DNA from: Sphagnum compactum
Lineage: Eukaryota; Bryophyta; Sphagnopsida; Sphagnales
Assembly (NCBI GenBank): GCA_965153455.1
Contig: OZ234497.1
Location: 8,432,001 to 8,496,000 of the forward strand
DNA: 64,000 nt
Reading direction: 5' to 3'
A program made the position numbers and the translations under genes. Below are positions 1-11,310 of the stretch, piece after piece; positions within the stretch are counted from its first letter, which is position 1, and each line of letters opens with the position of its first letter. Below the pieces are notes generated by a model that saw nothing but the letters and a program-made list of their open reading frames with translations, ran no database searches and had not been told where the DNA came from.

Positions 1-8
1 CTGCTCTG

Positions 9-102
9 TTAGAAGGTACAACCTTGTGTTGATTCTGCAAGTGTGACGACCTTAGTTAGAAGGTACAACCTTGTGTTGATTCTGCAAGTGTGACGACCTT
101 AG
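9..102. repeat. 47-bp direct tandem duplication
   Basis: Two apparently identical 47-bp copies lie head to tail at 9-55 and 56-102, each beginning TTAGAAGGTACAACC and ending GTGACGACCTTAG. They lie downstream (on the minus strand) of the decayed transposase that follows. No coding content is recognisable in them. Confidence 0.9.
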
Positions 103-284
103 ATGATTGCTTTTATTGCTGAAAGTAAAATAGTTGGTAGTGCTTGCCTGATTTTGGGTTACTGTGCATGAGTGAAATCTTGCAATTATATTGATGGTTT
201 TGACTTTTGAGTTAGTAGTGACGTTGTGAATAGACAAACAAGTCTTTGTACACTCTGATCACAAATTTTTGTGTTGGAAGCTTT

Positions 285-775
285 TGGTATTTGGTGACTA
301 AAGACATAATACTCATCTCTATGGGTGAAGTACTTGCACCAATCCCTATAAACACTTGAGTGTCATAAAATGCTCACATCATGAAAGGAGCCTGGGTAAC
401 CACCATCTATGTAAATGAACAAGCCCTAATGGTCCAAGATGACTGTGTTGTTCATTGCATAAATTTTTTTCCGCCCATTGAACCATGTACAATGTTCCTC
501 ATTTTTCTAAGGCTTGTGAATCTGGATTAATGTCCCATCAATGAACGCAACACACCTTGATAGTTCTCACGAATGTGTCCCTAACCTAATCTTTTCTTCA
601 AGTGTGGGTCATTAGATCTCATATCAGAATGCGTGGTTGATGCATGATGCAATGAACAATACATTATCACATAATGCATATTTTAACCAATTCCACATAA
701 AGGCGTCATACATGGTGACGTTGTTATGCTTCATGTACAAAATGAAATTGAAGAGGCGTTGTCCAAGTGTCAACT
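285..775 (-). pseudogene. Decayed PIF/Harbinger-type transposase (DDE nuclease)
   Basis: Read on the minus strand, two blocks resemble the plant Harbinger/HARBI1-like nuclease (DDE_Tnp_4). The N-terminal block (about 773 down to 627) encodes LGQRLFNFILYMKHNN followed by MYDAFMWNW and IASCINHA, the helical region ahead of the nuclease. The nuclease block (about 552 down to 285) encodes AFIDGTLIQIHKP, then FNGRKKIYAMNN, then IDGGYPGSFHDVSIL and YRDWCKYFTHRDEYYVF. The first two acidic residues of the expected DDE set are in IDGT and FHD. In-frame stops follow IHKP, follow the ILDH segment and follow SIL. A frame change separates the two blocks, and the region carrying the third acidic residue is missing. 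It is therefore a dead fragment. The family assignment rests on these motifs from memory; exact ends and terminal inverted repeats were not found. Confidence 0.75.
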
Positions 776-859
776 TGGAGGGCCTGCTTGATACAATTGA
801 AACCTCACTTGTGATGATGCAATAAAACCCATTAGAATTGAAAACCCTAAATTTCAACC

Positions 860-2332
860 TTGAACCTTAAAGAAGAAAAACCAACATAGAACTTCAGTAT
901 TAGAAGAAGAAGCATCACTTTCATTTGAAGAAAACATCTTTGGTCTCAAATGAAAATGAGAAGAGAAATGTTTAGAATGAACTCTTCCTTATATAACTTT
1001 CATGAGAACCTAAGCTACACTTTATAATTTTACATTGTCCCTAGTCTACACTCCATTGGGGCTGAATTTTTCTTCATCATTCTACATCCACATAGAACAT
1101 AACCTTAAAACTACATTGCTAAGCTTAGTTTCATCATTAGCTTGCATCCATGGTGTTGCACTAGGGCCTTAATCTCAAAACACATCCTTTTTCACTTTTT
1201 AAAACCACCTTTAAAATCTACAAAACTAAACCCTAAGCAATAACACTAAACCCTCAAACCCATAGCTTTAAATGGTATAAGTTACTAAGCCCCCATAGGC
1301 TTAATCACAGCCCCAAAGCCTTAGCCCCCCTTGCCCCGAATAGCCCTAACTCCCATGGAACTAACTACCGTAACATTAGCCTTCATATCAGTATATAGCC
1401 ATAATCCCTAGGCCCCCATGACCCTAGGCCCCATAGCCTTATATATGTCCAAAGCAACTAAACCTTAAAACCTTATAAATCAAACCCTAAAATATCAAAT
1501 AGCCAATAGCCCACAACCAATACCCAATAACCATAGCCAATTTACAATGGCCAATAGCCAATAACCAATGGGTTTAAAACATAGCCATGGAAAATGGTCA
1601 ATATTCAATTGGTTATAGCCATACTGACAATAGCCTTAATGTAAATATCAATAGCCAACACCAATAGCCAATGGGTTATAAACGTAGCCACATTTCTTAG
1701 TGTAAATATCAATAGCCAATGACCAGTAGCCATGGCCAAGGCCAAATGGCCAATAGCCAATCATCATTGGCATAAGCAATAGCCACATAGCCACATAGCA
1801 CCTTAAACCCATAGCCCCATAGCGCCCTAGCCCTTAGCTCCCCAGCCCTAGCCGCCATAGCAGAAGGTAACTGTGGGCAGCCCGTGGGTGAAAAAAAGAA
1901 ACCCTGCTGTGGTCAATTTGTGGAACCCATCCTGGGTCTGCCCAGTTTGGACCCCTGTTTTTGACCCCTGTCCGCTTACTTTACGGACAACACTAAATAA
2001 AGAAGGGACGAGGGGTCAGAGAGGGGGTGAAAGTGGGGCCCAACTGGGCACGACTTTACGGATAACTTTAATATCTCTGAGTATATTTTCAGAAATGTTG
2101 AAAATTTCAAAAATTATTATTTCTCCCAAATCAAAAAATATTGTGAAGGAGAATATAGTGAATATTTAGGAATATTTCATTTTGTTGAAATGAATTTTTC
2201 AAAATTAATTAATTAATCATTCGACCAACATGTGTTGAAATGGCCAAGGTACTATGGTATTGACCAACATGACTAGTGTCACTCTGCAAAACTAACTAAC
2301 TTCACCCCTTGTCACCTTGCAGTATGAATCCC
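860..2332. other. Gene-free spacer with AATAGCC-rich low-complexity tract
   Basis: No gene is recognisable here. From about 1200 to 1860 the DNA is a degenerate, strand-asymmetric tract rich in CCATAGCC, CCAATAGCC and AAACCCTAA words. It looks like a drifted short tandem repeat with telobox-like pieces. The segment 1870-2170 is slightly GC-richer, but its open frame is short and has no recognisable product. Confidence 0.6.
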
Positions 2333-2587
2333 TTCCAAGGTTCAGTTCACCTGATATGGGTTGATGGATGAATTGTTTGTCCTTTCAAGGTGGTTCAGTT
2401 AATCTGATTTGGGTTGATGGATGAATTTTTTGTCCTTTCAAGGTTGGTTTAGTTAACCTGATTTGGGTTGATGGATGAATTTTTTGTCCTTTCAAGGTGG
2501 TTCAGTTAACCTGATTTGGGTTGATGGATGAATTTTTTGTCCTTTCAAGGTGGTTCAGTTAACCTGATTTGGGTTGATGGATGATCT
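2333..2587. repeat. 53-bp minisatellite, five copies
   Basis: The phrase GGGTTGATGGATGA recurs at 2358, 2411, 2465, 2518 and 2571, giving a period of 53-54 bp. Each unit also carries TTCAAGG, GGTTCAGTTAACC and TTTTTTGTCC. Inner copies are nearly identical and the first copy is more divergent, so expansion was fairly recent. Confidence 0.92.
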
Positions 2588-3145
2588 TTTGCACAAAGCA
2601 CTACAGGCAGGCAGGCAGTAGCTAGAGTTAGAACTGCCCATCACCGATCACTACCTCATCGATCACTTCTTTAGATCTTCATCATCTGTGCTTCATTTTT
2701 TGAGCAATTTAAAAATGTTATGGGAGATTGCTTGCTACCTCAAGTTCTAGAAATCAAATTTGAAGTGCAAATAAAAAGGAGTAATGAAAAATTAGCAAAG
2801 AAAAAAAAGGATTTTCAACTCACAAAATGTGTTTTTTTTTTTTTTTTTTTTGGCTCTTTGGACCCCTCCTGCTTTCAAAGCTTCTAACTTTCTCATTTCT
2901 TGTTCATTTTAAACAATTTACAGTGGTATAGGAGCATTGCCTTCAATCCTATAAATTGTTTTTGAACTCTAATAACAACAAAGCAACATAAAAAGAATTT
3001 TTTGGGTGATTGGGGGAATCAGTTTTGTAGCTTTTGATGGTTTGTTTTTTTTGAGTTTTTTACCTTCGCTACTTTGGAGGACCATAATTTTTTCAATTCT
3101 AATTTGTTTTTGAAGATTTTTAGTGCGTTAGATGCATCAACAGGA

Positions 3146-3233
3146 AAGGTTCAAGATTATATTAAACACCAGAAAACAACGAAGCCCTCAAGGTTCAAGA
3201 TTATTTTAAACACCAGAAAACAACGAAGCCCTC
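3146..3233. repeat. 44-bp direct repeat, two copies
   Basis: AAGGTTCAAGATTAT starts at 3146 and again at 3190. Each copy continues through AAACACCAGAAAACAACG and GAAGCCCTC with only a single visible difference. Confidence 0.88.
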
Positions 3234-3239
3234 CCGTTG

Positions 3240-5389
3240 GGTCTTGTATGGTGCTCCTTGCACGGAGCTTTCATCATGTAGCTTGAAACATTTGATCTGA
3301 TAGTTGACACGTAGTAAAATCCCCCTTTTCCTTTGTCTAGTCAGCGAATCACAACATTGGTGGATTTGTAAAGCAAAGTTGGGAAAAGCCCAAAGGATAT
3401 TTTGGCTCCCAATTTGCTCCATATTTGAGCTTTCTCTCTCTCTCCTTCCTTAGAGATAAAGGTGGCCCACCCAATCCCCAGAGGAAGTGGAAAAAACAAA
3501 GGGAAATGACCTCTAAAGGTGCGTTCACACTTGGTGTTAAGGACACTAATATTGCGTCCCTTAACACGATACTAGTCATTTACGACTTAAAACTTACTTA
3601 TTCTGAAGATTTTATGTTAAACTAACATTCATTTAACATTAAGCTATTGCCCATTTGACATTGGGTGCCACCTAGGATGCCACCTAGGATTTTCATTTAA
3701 CATTGATTTTAACATCAAGTGTTGTTGCAACTATAAGTCCAAGTTGAATTCCTTCAAGGCAATGTGGCAATTCAACATTCATGGTTTTTTATTTTTTTAT
3801 TATTATTTATTATTATTATTATTATTATTTTGTGGGTGACAATTTTGCTTGATATTAAGAAAGGTTCTCTTGTCATTGATTTCATTCATGCTATTTTGTA
3901 TGGCACTTTGCTTGGTATAAAGAAAGCTTTTCTCTCTCTCTCTCTCTCTCTCACACACTTTACACACACTCCACTCCGGAACTTTGCTTTCAAAGACATT
4001 CCAACATAACCATTGCAAGATCGACACAACTGACTATTGTGCATTTTTGGGTCATTTTTTAAAGCCCGGAAAATGAGGTTACTTTTGGAATTTTTTTTTG
4101 TTTTTCTAGTGTAAAATCATACTAATTTTTTTTTTAAAATTGGAAAATTCGCCAAATTTTCAATAACAAAAAATTGAAAAAAAAAAACCCAACCCTGTCC
4201 CTCCTCACTACCAAATTTTTCTTCATTAAAAAAAAATTCCCCTTTGCAAAAATTTACATATGCATTTAATATAGACTTTTAATTCAATTATGTAATATAT
4301 ATATGGACCTAGAAGTTAGTATACAGAATTAATTAGTTAATTAATTAATTAATTGATTGATTTCTATGTATAAAATTCACCATTTATCCCACATGCTTTC
4401 AAATTAGGTGTTGTTTGGGTATAAAATTAGTCGATATTTTATGTTAATGGCTAAACACTGAAAACACAATATGGAAATCTATCAACTTTGTACCCTTTTT
4501 TTATTTCTTATTTCGCTTTTTGGCGAAATTTCGCCAGTAAAAAAGAAAAAGAAAAAAAGCTGGTCCGACTCAAACCTTGCAGAGTAGCATTTTTTTTTTC
4601 TTTTTCTTTTGCTGGTTATATATAGCCAAAAAACTAAATTAAAAACTAAAAGTGCAAAATCAAGTTTTGTATAAAAGATTCTCAATAGCCAGAAATTGAA
4701 GAATTTTCAGGAAAAACAATTGCCACATTTTTTTTAATACATGGTTCAAGTAGGTAGTCAATAATATAGAAGAAAGTTTTTTTTTAGTAAAAATTACACT
4801 CATATTTTAGCTTGTAGCCAAATTTGGCTAAATTTTCCTATGGATGATCACCACTTTGATTACATCACAAAATTGACCCCCTAAAAGAAACTTTAAAAAA
4901 TAAAATAAAAATTGCTGCAGAAACCAGCGTTTTTGTTTACTGGCGAAATTTCGCCAAAAAGACAAATTAAAAATTAAAAATGCCAAAAAGAAGTGATTTT
5001 GGTTTCAGTCACCAAGAAGTGAGAAAAAAAACATTGTAAAAAAAAATGGCCAAATTTATTTACTAAGTAAAAATATTTACTAATTTTGGCCATCACTTCT
5101 TAATATAGGAGGATGATTATTAAATTGTTTGACTTTATATCTGGTTTATAACTAGATTTGGCTAAACCTTCCTAGGGGGATGATTGCCACTTTTTCGACA
5201 TCTTCCTATGGATTACGCCATTTCGGCGACAAACAAAAATTCCTAAAAAAAAATTATTTATAGAATTTTAATTCATTATTATTATATTTAAAATAAAATG
5301 TAAAATATAAATAAAATAAATAAATTTAAAATAAAAAATTATTATTATTAATTATTATTTTTTAAAAAATAAAAAAAACTGGCACAAAC
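3240..5389. other. AT-rich spacer with simple repeats
   Basis: No gene is recognisable. Visible elements are an ATT/TTA microsatellite near 3795-3830, a TC run near 3930-3952, poly-A/T tracts, and a strongly AT-rich block at 5230-5380 that stops abruptly before the GC-richer 5' end of the bHLH gene. The inverted-repeat block at 4500-4985 is listed separately. Confidence 0.6.
4500..4985. repeat. Inverted-repeat block with TGGCGAAATTTCGCCA palindromes
   Basis: The 16-bp perfect palindrome TGGCGAAATTTCGCCA occurs at 4521-4536 and 4941-4956. Its flanks are arranged in opposite orientation: CTTTT before and GTAAA after the first copy, TTTAC before and AAAAG after the second. Larger arms of roughly 60-80 bp therefore face each other about 420 bp apart. 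The segment between contains AGCCAAATTTGGCTAAA (near 4815), a motif shared with several other places in the window. This is probably a non-autonomous foldback or MITE-like element; no target-site duplication was defined. Confidence 0.55.
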
Positions 5390-5685
5390 TGCGGAAGGTG
5401 CCGCACTGTCGCTGGGACAGTGGTCGCTAGGGTTTACAGCCCTGCGTGTCTAGTGTTGTGTTGTGTGCGCGAGGAATGCGCAGAAGCTCCTTTTCCAATG
5501 GCATCCGGAGAGGAAGAAGAAGACGAACGAGAACAACAACAAGGAGGAAAAGGTTTTGTGATGAGGTTGTGGATGTACGGAAAGGAGTTTCAAAGGAGTT
5601 GGAAGAAGAGAGAGAGAGAGAGAGAAAAGAAAAAGACAAAAGAAAGACGATGAGCAAGTACCTTCTGTTATTGTTGCTGTACGAG
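5390..5685 (+). promoter_or_regulatory. Probable promoter edge and first leader exon of the bHLH gene
   Basis: Base composition changes sharply at about 5390, from an AT-only tract to GC-richer sequence. A strong donor, GAG|GTGAGT, lies at 5685/5686. The stretch carries GA-rich microsatellite and short upstream open frames but no conserved protein, so it is best read as a non-coding first exon of the gene that starts at 7012. Transcript data would be needed to confirm this link. The interval 5686-7011 has no recognisable coding sequence and would be leader intron or further leader, including a GA run near 5957-5981. Confidence 0.45.
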
Positions 5686-5955
5686 GTGAGTATTTAATTG
5701 CGTTTTCTTGCTTTTTGCTTTTCTCTCTGTAGCTCTCCCCACCCGGCCCCCTCTCCTCCTTCTTCCCTTTTTCTTTCCTGTTTCTTTTGTCTGTCTTGGT
5801 TGCTTCTGTTGCTTGGTTTATGTTTTGTTGGGAGTTGAGAAGAGAAGAAAAGAGGAGAAGAGGTGCAATTTAGTAGCAAGAATCTGAAGCGACTCCCATG
5901 CTTTTCTCGTTGAGGGGTGTTGTTTTTGTGGTTTAGGGTTGCTGAGGTTCATTCT

Positions 5956-5987
<32 letters not shown>

Positions 5988-7011
5988 GCGGATTTGGGTT
6001 TTTGCAGGAGATGACGTAGGAGAATTTTGCAGGGAAAATAGCCAAAAGAGTTTTGTGAGGAGAGAAGATTTGGGTTTTTGTAGGGAGATAACATAGGAGA
6101 TTTCTGCAGGGAAAACGGCCCCAAAGACTTTTATCATCATTGATTTTGGTGCTGTGAGAGTTTTTGGTTGACCTTGATTCGGTGCTTGCAAATGTCACGG
6201 TATGTGACTAGAGGGGTGATTCCTGACTGAATCATAGTTTTGCTGCTATGAATTATATATACCCTGTGCTCTGCTGCTGCTGCTGTTGTTGCTCAGATTC
6301 TGCATAGAATTTTTTTCTTCTGGAGTGTGGTTTTCTTACTTAGGTGATGCTGTGTCTCTGCAAGTGTTGGACTGCATGTGCCTTGAGATCAGAGGATTAC
6401 GGCAAGTGCTGCTTGTCAATTGTGTGTTATTGGCACTATTTTGGGGTTAATATCCACCTTTTGTTATTGCTATTGTGAGCTTCTTCCTCCTCTAGTGTGC
6501 TGTTTTACAGTGACTGCTTGCTTTTGTTTCTTTATGTGGATCTCTAGTGACACACAGCAGTGCAAAGGTGCCTGTGTTTCACTCTGCTAAGAGGACTAGC
6601 TTTCTCAGTGCTTTACTTAGAGTCTTGAAAGCAGCTAGTTGTCATCTGCTGCAATATTCAAGTCATGGAACATTTCATCTTTTGGGTCCACCATTGGCTG
6701 CAATAAACTGTTGTCAAGTGCCTCAAAGAGTGATTTCTTTTTTGCCAGTAGTTGTCTGGCACTAGAATGCCTTAACCGCCGAATTTTCTCTTCTTATTAT
6801 GCAAATGAAATTTGACGCACTTCAACTTTTTCTGTTGGAGAATGGCAAAATGAAAACTCTCAAAAGTCTTCTCATGGGAAAGTCTGTTCTACAAGTCCTG
6901 TTTGATGCAGCCTAGCTATCAGAACAAAATCTCCAGCACCAAGTGTCTGGCTTATGATGATGTATCTCCCTCCCTAACTGCTGCAAGAACTTAGTGTGCA
7001 GAAGTTTGGAA

Positions 7012-10000
7012 ATGCAAGGAGTCACACCCCGACTTGATCCCAGGATGTCAGAGGATCAGATTTCCCAAAAGCGCCTGAAAGCTTTGGTACAGTCCTTGGA
7101 ATGGACTTATGGAGTTGTTTGGAAACTCTCTTCCAGTGATGGGTGAGTGAGCAATTCCTGGCCATGAGAGTTGCAGTGGTCCTTCTATTCTTTGTGATTA
7201 AGCATCAGCTTGAAGAGTCTGAGGGCATCTCGACCTTAGGATTTTTTTCAGTAGGAAGTAGCAGTGGAGTGGTAGAAATTGTGCTTGCTTCTGATAGCTG
7301 AGCTTGAATTCATGTGTCTACAGGCTGCTGGAGTGGGTACATGGCTGGTTCAACCCTTTGAGCACAGAGTCTGCTCAAACTCTCATGCCACAATTCTATT
7401 CCATCTTCAAGGACCCTTGTGCACTGGGGTAAGCTAAGATGACCAACACATTTTTTGAGTGAGAAAAAAGCTTGTAGACCTTGAAAGGAAGTATGGAATC
7501 TGTATAAATGATGGGAGGCTATGCCCAAGATGGATCAAGAGAAACCATGGACAGTGTCTGCAGACACTTTATCAGTCTTTATCTATGTTGTGTGAGCTTA
7601 AATCTGAGATATCCAGAAAATCTGGTCATGTTTGTGCTTGCAGTTTTTCAGCATTAGCATTGCAACAAGGCTCCCCTGTTTGGTGGAGATCCAACATGGC
7701 AGAAATTCGCACAGACAAGTACAAAGCCCAATTTCTGCAGGTAACTTGAGAATCTCCTTTGTGATCAGTCCCATCTTGAAAATATCCTCTTTGTGGCAAT
7801 CTGTCCTGCTTGCAAAACATTTTGTTCCTTCTATTTATATCCTAGAGGAAAAAAGAGTACGGAAATCCCTTGATTGCATCTTCAAATAGCCAAGAAATGT
7901 AGATTGACAACTTTCGGTTTGCCAAAGTATGCTCTATTCTCTGACCCTTTTGTGTCCGGTCTCTTGTTGTTACCATGTAATCTGACCTTTTTGTGTGTCT
8001 GTTTTGTTGGAACTTGGGGGCAATCAATAGGAAGCACACATTCAGGTATGACATCTTCTTTGTATTGTATAGCTTTTGCTTCCTATTTTGCTGTAATTCT
8101 GATCAAAGTTGGATAAACCCACTCCTCCCTCAAGGGATTTTCCAGGGTCTTCTAGCACCAGGGCTGTTACTGTTATGATCCTGGAGCTCTTTTTTAGTTT
8201 GCTTGCAAATGGAGGTTATGACTGTGCAAAATTTCCTGTTGACTTTTCCCTTGAATAAAATGTGTGAGAAACTTTAATGATAGTGTGGTTTGTTGCTGCA
8301 ACAGACAGTTGTTTGCATTCCTGGGCTTGGAGCAGATGGCATGTATTGTACAGAGCTTGCTACAACACATTTGGTATGCGGATGCCCATCTTTTCCATGA
8401 GATTCATCTGTGCTGATTGTGGTGGGGTACCTAGTATGAAACTTAAACAAGTGGTTCCTTTCACTCTCCACTTTTGAGCTTGCTTATTATCTATGACACT
8501 GGTTGGTGAAGACCCAGTAGACTTAGGTTCATAATACAAGTGTGTCTGCTTCGAATGTGTTATCGCTTTGCAGGTTTGCAGGTCTTAGCTTAGAAGAAGT
8601 TTTTGTGGGCGATGTCTGTTGTTGAAAGTACTTGCTTAGAAGTCTGGTGGAGGAGTAATGCCCATCTTCATTGTTGGCACAGGTACCAGAAACAGATGCT
8701 TTGATGAACAGCTTGCAAGACTATGTATCAACATCAGTTAAACCTCACATGTTAGGGGTGATAGAGTCTCCATTACCAAGTTCCCTAAGCCCTTTGAACC
8801 CTGGGGGACAGGGAGACCTGAGCAGTGACCAATTTTCTTCTCTTGGTGTCACTTGTCCCCTGAACTCAGGAACACCAAGTGCACAAATAATGGCACCTGG
8901 TTCATCTGGTGCTGGGTTCATTCCTTCCCTCAATGTGAACAGGTATGCTCCCCCTGGTGATTTCAATGAATGTCTTGGGAACTCAGGCACAGTTCTGAGG
9001 GAAGAGGAGCCTTACTTTCTATGGACTGCACCAGGGAACCAATCCCTCTTCTTCGATTACGACCCTGACATGATGACTTCTTGCAAATGGGATTCTGACA
9101 CACTGAATTCCAAAGAAGTTGAGCTGGAGGCAATGACAATGCCAGAGTTTACTGCATCTTGTGTTGAGCATTCTTCTTGCAAGAAGTCTGTATCTTTGCC
9201 TGCCACAAATGCTCAGGACCTTCTTGATCTTTTAGCTGGCAATAAGCCCTGTGATCCCTCAGCTGCAAAGTCCACATCAACTGTCAGCTGTGAAACTGAC
9301 AAACAATTCTCATCTTTCTCTCATCTCCTAGAAGCAAGCCGCTCATATAGCACTCCTGAAGCTCCACTAAAGACATCAGACCAGGCAACTTCAAGCATTG
9401 ACCCATTCTACTTGCAACAATCAACTGATATGAGCTTCATAAAAGACCTCGCAGGCCAGCCCAACAATGTCACCGACTTGCTGATGGATATGCACAGTTG
9501 CAAGCCTGCTCTGCCAGCATCAAATTTTCGGCATGTCCATGAGTCCCTCTTCAAAAGAAGAATATGCTCAAAACTGGCAGTGCATGGAGGAGACGGTCGT
9601 TCATCACAACAGTCTTTGTTGCTGCAATGGACAGAGAAAATAGTCCCTATGATCAAAGAAGCTCAGAAGCTTGCAGACCAAGAGTTGACAAGGTCATGTG
9701 GCACCCTGAGTTCTGGAGAGTGTGGAAGGATGCCAAATCCAGCTCATGATGAAGCTGCCCATGTTCATAAACTTGCAGAGCGCAGTCGCCGGAACAACTT
9801 CAATGAGAAACTTCATACTCTATGCACCCTTATTCCCATCATCAAAAAGGTATTTTTGTTTTTGCATGTGTCTGCATCTAAACGTTACAGCTTTTGTCCA
9901 CTACCTCATTTGTGTGCCTGTGATCGAAGCACTCTAGGGTTGCCTTTCTTATCTGTGCCAGTGAGTTTATTTTGCAGAAGGACAGGGTGTCTGTACTCAC

Positions 10001-10754
10001 ACATGCTATAGACTATATACACCAACTGAAGACACAAGTTGCACATCTGGAAGAAGCTGCAGGTCCTCTTTCAAAACAGGGCAAAGGCACTGATCACTCC
10101 CAATCTGCAGCTAGTACAATATCAATCCAGGCCCAAGAAGATTCAACCCTCGATGTCAGCTCAAGCTTAGGCAGTGTCAGGAAAGTTGCTGTTTGTCCAG
10201 ACAATGATGGTGTTGTCATAAATGTGGAGGCCAACAACCAGACAGACACATTGATACGTATATTGATGGCATCAAATGATTTAGGGTTGGAGGTCCGATC
10301 AGTCAATAGTACCTGCATCAACAATGAAGTTCATGTTGCTGTAAATGCAGTGGTATGTGCCCTGTATCTCTTGTCCCTTCATTTTATCAATACAGTTTGG
10401 ACTGGCTCAAAGTGTTTCAGCTGAAGTATGTCAGTTGGTCATTTTGTTGAAACCCTCTTCTGCTGCCATAATTTCTTATTGGAACTTGTAAATGGTTAGG
10501 AGGGTGTGTCACTAGATGAGGTAGCTGGCTAACATACAATAGACATATGTTTATGACCTTTCCATCTTGCCTCCTCCTGAGAACTGGAAACATCATGAGA
10601 ATCATTGAGTTGGTGATGTGGGTTATCTCAGGCAGGAGGTGTGCATGGAATGAGCAGCATGAATGTGCAGGAGGCGCTTCAAAGAGTTCTCGTTCCATCT
10701 AACACCAGCCCTTCTACTGTAACTTCCGATATGGATCACCTTGGAGATGGTTGA
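7012..10754 (+). CDS. bHLH transcription factor, subgroup IIIf-like (GL3/EGL3/TT8 type)
   Basis: Model: exons 7012-7142, 7324-7428, about 7488-7740, 8305-8373, 8683-9849, 9978-10352 and 10632-10754, total about 740 residues. The start is the first ATG after an in-frame stop at 6958. Exon 1 encodes KALVQSLEWTYGVVWKLSS and exon 2 LEWVHGWFNPL, the opening of a bHLH-MYC_N domain, which pairs with MYB partners in this family. The domain continues with LQQGSPVWW, TVVCIPGLG and THLVPETDAL. A bHLH follows at about residues 543-600 (HKLAERSRRNNFNEKL, then KDRVSVLTHAIDYIHQL across an intron after IIKK). The C-terminus (VINVEANN, INNEVHVAVNAV, MNVQEALQRVL) is ACT-like, as in IIIf proteins. The acceptors of exons 3 (alternatives near 7488) and 4 (8305 or 8284) are uncertain, and exon 3 lacks a clear EWYY-type block. 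Family members control epidermal fate and flavonoid genes in the nucleus; that role is inferred here. Confidence 0.85.
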
Positions 10755-11089
10755 AGAACAGCAGTGTGTCACTAATTTTGTTTTGAAGGGCCAACTAATG
10801 TGCCCTGTTTTGTACATCATGATAACTTGCCCATGATAGTTGTACTTTTAATATAGATGCTTGGCACTAAAGCTACTAAACATTGCAAGCAGGAAAAGAG
10901 ACAAAGAATGGGGCTGTAATATGGTACCGATGATGATGGCGTGAGCTAAAGTAAATCCTTTATTAATCCATGTATCCATAATTAGATCTGTAGGAATGGG
11001 CAGCCCATCAATGAATCATCTTATCACTGATAAAGCTTAGTGGGTCATTTTGGGGATTGTTTTATGGGTTTTGCTCTAAAGGGCTATTG
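10755..11089. other. 3' flank of the bHLH gene
   Basis: This non-coding sequence follows the TGA at 10752-10754 and probably contains the 3' untranslated region. It is less AT-rich up to about 10950 than the desert that follows. No single polyadenylation site could be chosen with confidence. Confidence 0.4.
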
Positions 11090-11310
11090 TAAGATATGAT
11101 TGCAAATTTCATGGTATAATGTAACCATGAAATAGTAACACTTGCTACATAGGTTTTACATTTCATGGTTTACATGTTTTGATTTTCATGGTTATAGGTC
11201 AAAAAATTTCAAAATGACGTGTTAACCATTTTTTTCCCACAATTCAAAAGGGGGGAATACTATCATTTGCACAAGCATAATCTCATAGTTAAATGTTTTA
11301 CAATTTTAGG
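11090..11310 (-). repeat. Inverted, diverged copy of the 247-bp repeat family
   Basis: The stretch containing GGAATACTATCATTTGCACA and AGCATAATCTCATAGTTA is, on the minus strand, closely similar to the segment AACCATGAAATTATGCTTGT near 17930 and its tandem relatives. The ACCATGAAA and CATGGTTA words upstream also match. It is a single diverged copy about 6.5 kb from the array. Confidence 0.7.

Noticed and set aside
52-237. 61-codon minus-strand frame at the left edge
   Set aside because: It runs through the 47-bp duplication, lies beyond the transposase relic and has no stop-free continuation matching a nuclease.
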